Shown here: in pieces, positions 60,708-64,000 of the stretch | Numbering within the stretch: position 1 is the first letter of the stretch | How the letters are laid out: each line of letters opens with the position of its first letter | Assembly: GCA_017302795.1 (NCBI GenBank) | Contig: JAFLCB010000009.1 | Span: forward strand, 124,001-188,000 | Length of the DNA: 64,000 nt | Direction of reading: 5' to 3' | Source: Deltaproteobacteria bacterium | Lineage (GTDB): Bacteria > Bdellovibrionota > Bdellovibrionia > Bdellovibrionales > JAMPXM01 | Position numbers and translations under genes: made by a program | Notes under the pieces: model-generated | What the model saw: only the letters and a program-made list of their open reading frames with translations | Told to the model about the DNA's origin: nothing | Databases searched by the model: none

Positions 60708-61430
60708 ATGAAAAGTTCAAACAGCCTTACCAAAGCTCTCTCGATAGCGGCGACCCTGATGCTAGCAACTTTGACGGTTGAAATTTCGGCGGCGGCAGAT
60801 CTTCTAAAAGACTTCGATACCCTTGGTGGTAACGATGTTCTGCTGGAAAAAGCTCAAGCGCTAAATCCAGACGCACAAATTCGCATCGTCCAGGACCGGG
60901 TTGTCAATCGACGACGACGACTGGAACTTTCGCCTGAGTTTTCTTCTGTAATTGGCGGCGATGCCTACAACACGACGTCAAACATCGGTTTGAACGCTCA
61001 CTATCACTTCACTCCTCAGTGGAGCGTGGGACTTAAGTATAACTACTCGTTCAATCAATTGCGCCAAGAGGGTGAGTACCTCCTTACTGACACTTCGATC
61101 AATGGGAAGGCTCAGATCCCACAAATCGACTTCCCTAAGCAACATGCGATGATGGTGATCAACTGGTACCCCATCTATGGGAAAATGAATTTGTATGATC
61201 TAGGCGTCGTTCATTTTGATGTTTATGCCCTCGCAGGTGCCGGACAAATGGAGCTCAAATCTGGTCCCACAACCTCCTACACCGGCGGTGGCGGGATTGG
61301 TTTCTGGGTCTCTCAGCATCTTTCGACTCGCTTAGAGCTTCGCTATGAAGGTTACTCGGCGAAGCGTTTTACCGGTGATACGAATATGAATACGACTGTT
61401 GCAGGTATTCAGATCGGCTACATGCTATGA
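60708..61430 (+). CDS. Outer-membrane beta-barrel of the motility operon (GltA/B/H-like)
   Basis: Seen: 240 aa from ATG at 60708 (GAGGA upstream). Signal peptide ATLMLATLTVEISAAAD. Barrel strands such as TSNIGLNAHYHFTPQWSVGL, VHFDVYALAGAGQMELKSGP and TRLELRYEGYSAKRF; C-terminus AGIQIGYML. The ELSPEFSSVIGGDAYNTTSN entry is typical of the outer-membrane barrels found in deltaproteobacterial and Bdellovibrio Glt-type clusters. Known: GltA, GltB and GltH of Myxococcus are such barrels and contact the substratum adhesin. Confidence 0.82.
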   Translation: MKSSNSLTKALSIAATLMLATLTVEISAAADLLKDFDTLGGNDVLLEKAQALNPDAQIRIVQDRVVNRRRRLELSPEFSSVIGGDAYNTTSNIGLNAHYHFTPQWSVGLKYNYSFNQLRQEGEYLLTDTSINGKAQIPQIDFPKQHAMMVINWYPIYGKMNLYDLGVVHFDVYALAGAGQMELKSGPTTSYTGGGGIGFWVSQHLSTRLELRYEGYSAKRFTGDTNMNTTVAGIQIGYML

Positions 61431-63121
61431 AATTGCGTAATGCTTTAAATCGGAATTTTCTAAATGGTTTCTTTATCCTAAGTGTTTCGCTAGTTTCCGG
61501 GCTGGCTCCTGGAATAGCAATTGGCCAAAACGGCGAGGCGACTGCCAACCAAGAGGATGAGCTACTGAATATTCTTGGTGGCCAAGGCCCTTCGGCGGCT
61601 AAATCAAAAGATGGCGAAAGCCTTCTTGCGAAAGCGATCAAGGCCGCACAAGGGAATGTATCTGCCGAGCAAAATATATTTCTCCAATTCTTTGATTCAG
61701 GTGATTTTGAGAAGTCGCTCTTTCAATGGCCCGCGGCCTTTGAGGGTAGTTCTTTTGCGAAGACACCTTCTGGGCAGGCGCTGAACGCACTTGTGCTTTT
61801 TAAAAACGGCATTCAGGTGACGTCACTTGAAATGCTACTCGCGATCGAGAATCCAAAACAAATTGATGAATACATTCTGCAAAAGTGGCGTGAAGCTGCT
61901 CCAGACAATGCGCCTGTGTGGGCTGCGATTAATACAGCAACATGGAACAATGGCTGGACTGAAGTCTTTGGAATCGGAGCCGAAGTTCGAGTGCGCGGAC
62001 GGCAGGTCTATACTGCTGACCAAGCGGAACTCGTAAAAGAATTGATCAAAAAGACTCAGATCGACACGCGCGAACGCGCTTGGCTGTCTTGGCAGTTGGT
62101 GATTGCCTTGGCTCAAGGAGACGACGCCGGTCTCGCTGGAAAAGCTTTGGCGGTTTTAATGAAAGCCCCCAACAATCCAGTTAGCCAGGATTTAATGACG
62201 ATGACAGCGGCAAGACTTCTTTTCCAAAATGGCTTTTTGGATGCAGCTTCGAATTACTATCAAAAAATTCCTAAGGCCTCGGACTATTGGTTTGATGCTC
62301 AAGAAGAGTTGGCTTGGGCTCAAATCCGGAAGGGTGAGCCGCAGAACGCGATTGCGGTTACTAAAACTCTCGTCGCTCCAGCTTTTAGTTCGCAAGTCGG
62401 CCCAGAACCTTTCTTCTTACGATCCTTAGCGCAGTTGAAAGTCTGTGATTATCCATCTGTCGTAAGTACCTTGAACAGCTATCGGGAGCGATTCAAGCCA
62501 CGTGCGACTGAACTGACGAAGCTGACAGAGTCTGCAAATACTCCAGCGGTTGTACGATTGATCGAGCGACTTAAAAAAGGTCCTGCGAAGTTGACTGATC
62601 TAGGCACTGACGCTGCTTTGCTTCCTCGATTCGTCACAAGAGATGCGGCTCTCGTGCAGAACGTTTTGACTGAGAAAGCTCTTGAAGGCGAGTCGAAACT
62701 AGCGGGAGAATTGTACGCACGATCTCTGTCTGGTGGAACGGCACAAGTAGGGTTCCAGGCGCGTCTCGAAGCCTTTAAAAAAGCAGTTGAAACGCGAACA
62801 GTCGCTGCGCGTTCCGCGACTTATGGTCGTGTGAAGTCGCTAGCTGTTGAAGAACTCGCAGAAATTTCGGCGATGCTTCAAAAGCTTCACATTGTTGAAG
62901 CCGAACTCCTCCAACAGATTTCAATCGCCGATAGAGTGATCTCAGCAACTCAAGGCCGTACGTCGACCAAAGCCGGCACCACAGGAAGCCAAGCGAAAGA
63001 CAAAGTTTGGTTTCCAGCAGAAGGCGAGACTTGGTTCGATGAATATGCGAACTACAAAGTCGACATCAAAAAAGGTTGCGCGGCCGCAAACACTTCGAAA
63101 CCGGCGACGGCTAAACCTTAA
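61427..63121 (+). CDS. Periplasmic TPR protein (GltE/AglT-like)
   Basis: Seen: 564 aa, ATGA overlap with the barrel gene (61427-61430). Signal peptide FFILSVSLVSGLAPGIAIGQ. Sel1/TPR-like helical repeats through the middle (AARLLFQNGFLDAASNYYQK, EELAWAQIRKGEPQNAIAVT). A distinctive C-terminal element VWFPAEGETWFDEYANYKVD, then KKGC, resembles the conserved end of the GltE-type TPR proteins of gliding clusters. Inference: periplasmic part linking motor and outer-membrane complex. Confidence 0.8.
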   Translation: MKLRNALNRNFLNGFFILSVSLVSGLAPGIAIGQNGEATANQEDELLNILGGQGPSAAKSKDGESLLAKAIKAAQGNVSAEQNIFLQFFDSGDFEKSLFQWPAAFEGSSFAKTPSGQALNALVLFKNGIQVTSLEMLLAIENPKQIDEYILQKWREAAPDNAPVWAAINTATWNNGWTEVFGIGAEVRVRGRQVYTADQAELVKELIKKTQIDTRERAWLSWQLVIALAQGDDAGLAGKALAVLMKAPNNPVSQDLMTMTAARLLFQNGFLDAASNYYQKIPKASDYWFDAQEELAWAQIRKGEPQNAIAVTKTLVAPAFSSQVGPEPFFLRSLAQLKVCDYPSVVSTLNSYRERFKPRATELTKLTESANTPAVVRLIERLKKGPAKLTDLGTDAALLPRFVTRDAALVQNVLTEKALEGESKLAGELYARSLSGGTAQVGFQARLEAFKKAVETRTVAARSATYGRVKSLAVEELAEISAMLQKLHIVEAELLQQISIADRVISATQGRTSTKAGTTGSQAKDKVWFPAEGETWFDEYANYKVDIKKGCAAANTSKPATAKP

Positions 63122-63130
63122 GGGGGACTC

Positions 63131-64000
63131 GTGAAACGATCTTATGCAGTTTCAGTTTTCACGGTGATGGCTACATCTATCGCGCTCATGATGAGTGCCT
63201 GCTCACCAGCGTCTCCAAAATTAGTCCCACTTCCGTTGGTGAAAAAGGAACGGGTTCGCAACACGGGCGGATCAAAAGTTTCTTTTAATCGCGCAGTCGA
63301 TATTTTGTTCGTCGTGGACGATTCTGGGTCGATGGGTGAACATCAGACGAGTTTGGCGCAGAACGTAAAGCTATTTACCCAAGGGATTTGGGCGAATCAA
63401 ATCTTGGATTTTCACATCGCTGTTACGTCTTCCAATATGGACTCTGATCCGTATCAGCCCAAACCGGGCTATGGGTGGAAGGGTGAGCTGAACGGTGTAA
63501 CAAAGTACGTGACTCGAAACACCCCCAACGGGCAGCGAGAGCTCGAATCTAATTTGTTAATTGGCACCGAAGGTTCCGGAAGTGAGACTTTCTTTACTCC
63601 GGTTAAGGCTGCTTTGACGGCTCCGATGGTTCAAGGTCCGAACAAAGGATTTTTCCGTCAAGATGCTTATCTTGCGGTGATTTTCGTTACCGATTCTGAT
63701 GATCAGTCGAACCTCAATGCCCAGGATTTCTTTAAGTTTTTGGTTAATTTGAAAGGTGGCGACCCATCGAAGGTCATCGCCTACGGAGTTTATATTCCGA
63801 ACGTCGATAAGACCTGCAATCGATCGAGCGAAAATCTGCCGAACAAGCTCGAGGAGTTTTTTGGGTTGGCAAAGGCGCAAACTCTTGGTCTTTGTGATCC
63901 AGATTATGGAATGAAGTTATCGGAACTTGGGGCAGACCTGGTTCGTCGTGTCGGGAGCGTGCTTTACTTGTCGCGACCACCGCAACCCGATACGATCTTC
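63131..64000 (+). CDS. VWA-domain lipoprotein, CglB-like adhesin (3' end beyond window)
   Basis: Seen: from GTG at 63131 with AGGGGG upstream, 290 codons to the window edge. Lipobox MSAC with Cys24. The VWA domain begins with AVDILFVVDDSGSMGEH, a complete MIDAS DxSxS (D63, S65, S67), followed by FHIAVTSSNMDSDPY and the second conserved core VIFVTDSDDQSNLNA. Cysteines at TCNRSS and GLCDPDYG. Known: CglB of Myxococcus is an outer-membrane VWA lipoprotein that acts as the focal adhesin of gliding, attaching to the substratum through a metal-ion-dependent site. Its place at the end of a Glt-like operon makes the same role likely here. Confidence 0.87.
   Translation, partial: MKRSYAVSVFTVMATSIALMMSACSPASPKLVPLPLVKKERVRNTGGSKVSFNRAVDILFVVDDSGSMGEHQTSLAQNVKLFTQGIWANQILDFHIAVTSSNMDSDPYQPKPGYGWKGELNGVTKYVTRNTPNGQRELESNLLIGTEGSGSETFFTPVKAALTAPMVQGPNKGFFRQDAYLAVIFVTDSDDQSNLNAQDFFKFLVNLKGGDPSKVIAYGVYIPNVDKTCNRSSENLPNKLEEFFGLAKAQTLGLCDPDYGMKLSELGADLVRRVGSVLYLSRPPQPDTIF

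Overview
The window looks like a chromosomal segment of a Gram-negative bacterium with a base composition near 50 % GC, most likely a member of the Bdellovibrionota (Bdellovibrio-like). The reasons are an LPS core gene pair (waaA plus a heptosyltransferase-type GT9), many lipoproteins and outer-membrane barrels ending in Phe, and above all a Glt/Agl/CglB-type surface-motility cluster like the one known from Myxococcus, in a genome far less GC-rich than myxobacteria. The taxonomic placement is inference; no rRNA is present.  Layout. 1-4.8 kb: CorA (cut by the window edge), an orphan DUF4123 protein of the kind that serves type VI effectors, a PHA-synthase-like hydrolase divergent from a phasin, and an HD-GYP protein. 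4.8-10.3 kb: an exported alpha/beta hydrolase, an aldo/keto reductase, acetyl-CoA synthetase and a small exported protein whose 3' end lies in a 27-bp tandem repeat. The phaC/phasin intergenic region and the hydrolase upstream region share an unusual three-half-site operator-like sequence. 10.4-20.6 kb: housekeeping and nutrient genes: hisS, pdxJ, feoA-feoB, then pstC-pstA-pstB-phoU-phoB-phoR, a phosphate uptake and sensing operon without pstS. 20.6-29 kb: a ybhP-clsB-type pair with a CxxCH lipoprotein, a zinc beta-lactamase-fold hydrolase overlapping a 459-aa conserved protein, a lipoprotein, and a DUF5522 plus BtuF-like fusion. 29.1-34.4 kb: an outer-membrane barrel candidate overlapping a 1358-aa lipoprotein. 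34.4-39.2 kb: waaA, GT9, a small barrel, a lipoprotein and an OsmC protein.  39.2-51.8 kb is an accessory stretch. It is rich in short secreted proteins (one Cys-rich with an HExxH motif), broken genes (a membrane protein split by an in-frame TGA, a helical-repeat gene split at an A8 run, a serine-recombinase remnant, a signal peptidase I remnant), gene-poor debris, and a tight four-gene operon joining an acyltransferase-like protein, a ferritin-like di-iron protein and a fatty-acid-hydroxylase-type protein. It is bounded by a tRNA-Ala(GGC) gene.  52.9-64 kb holds one long plus-strand operon: a TolQ/ExbB-type channel protein, two TolR/ExbD-type proteins, a large periplasmic TPR protein, a TonB/AgmX-type trans-envelope protein, a lipoprotein, an outer-membrane barrel, a second TPR protein and a VWA lipoprotein like CglB. 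Together these would form a proton-driven inner-membrane motor coupled through the periplasm to an outer-membrane adhesin.
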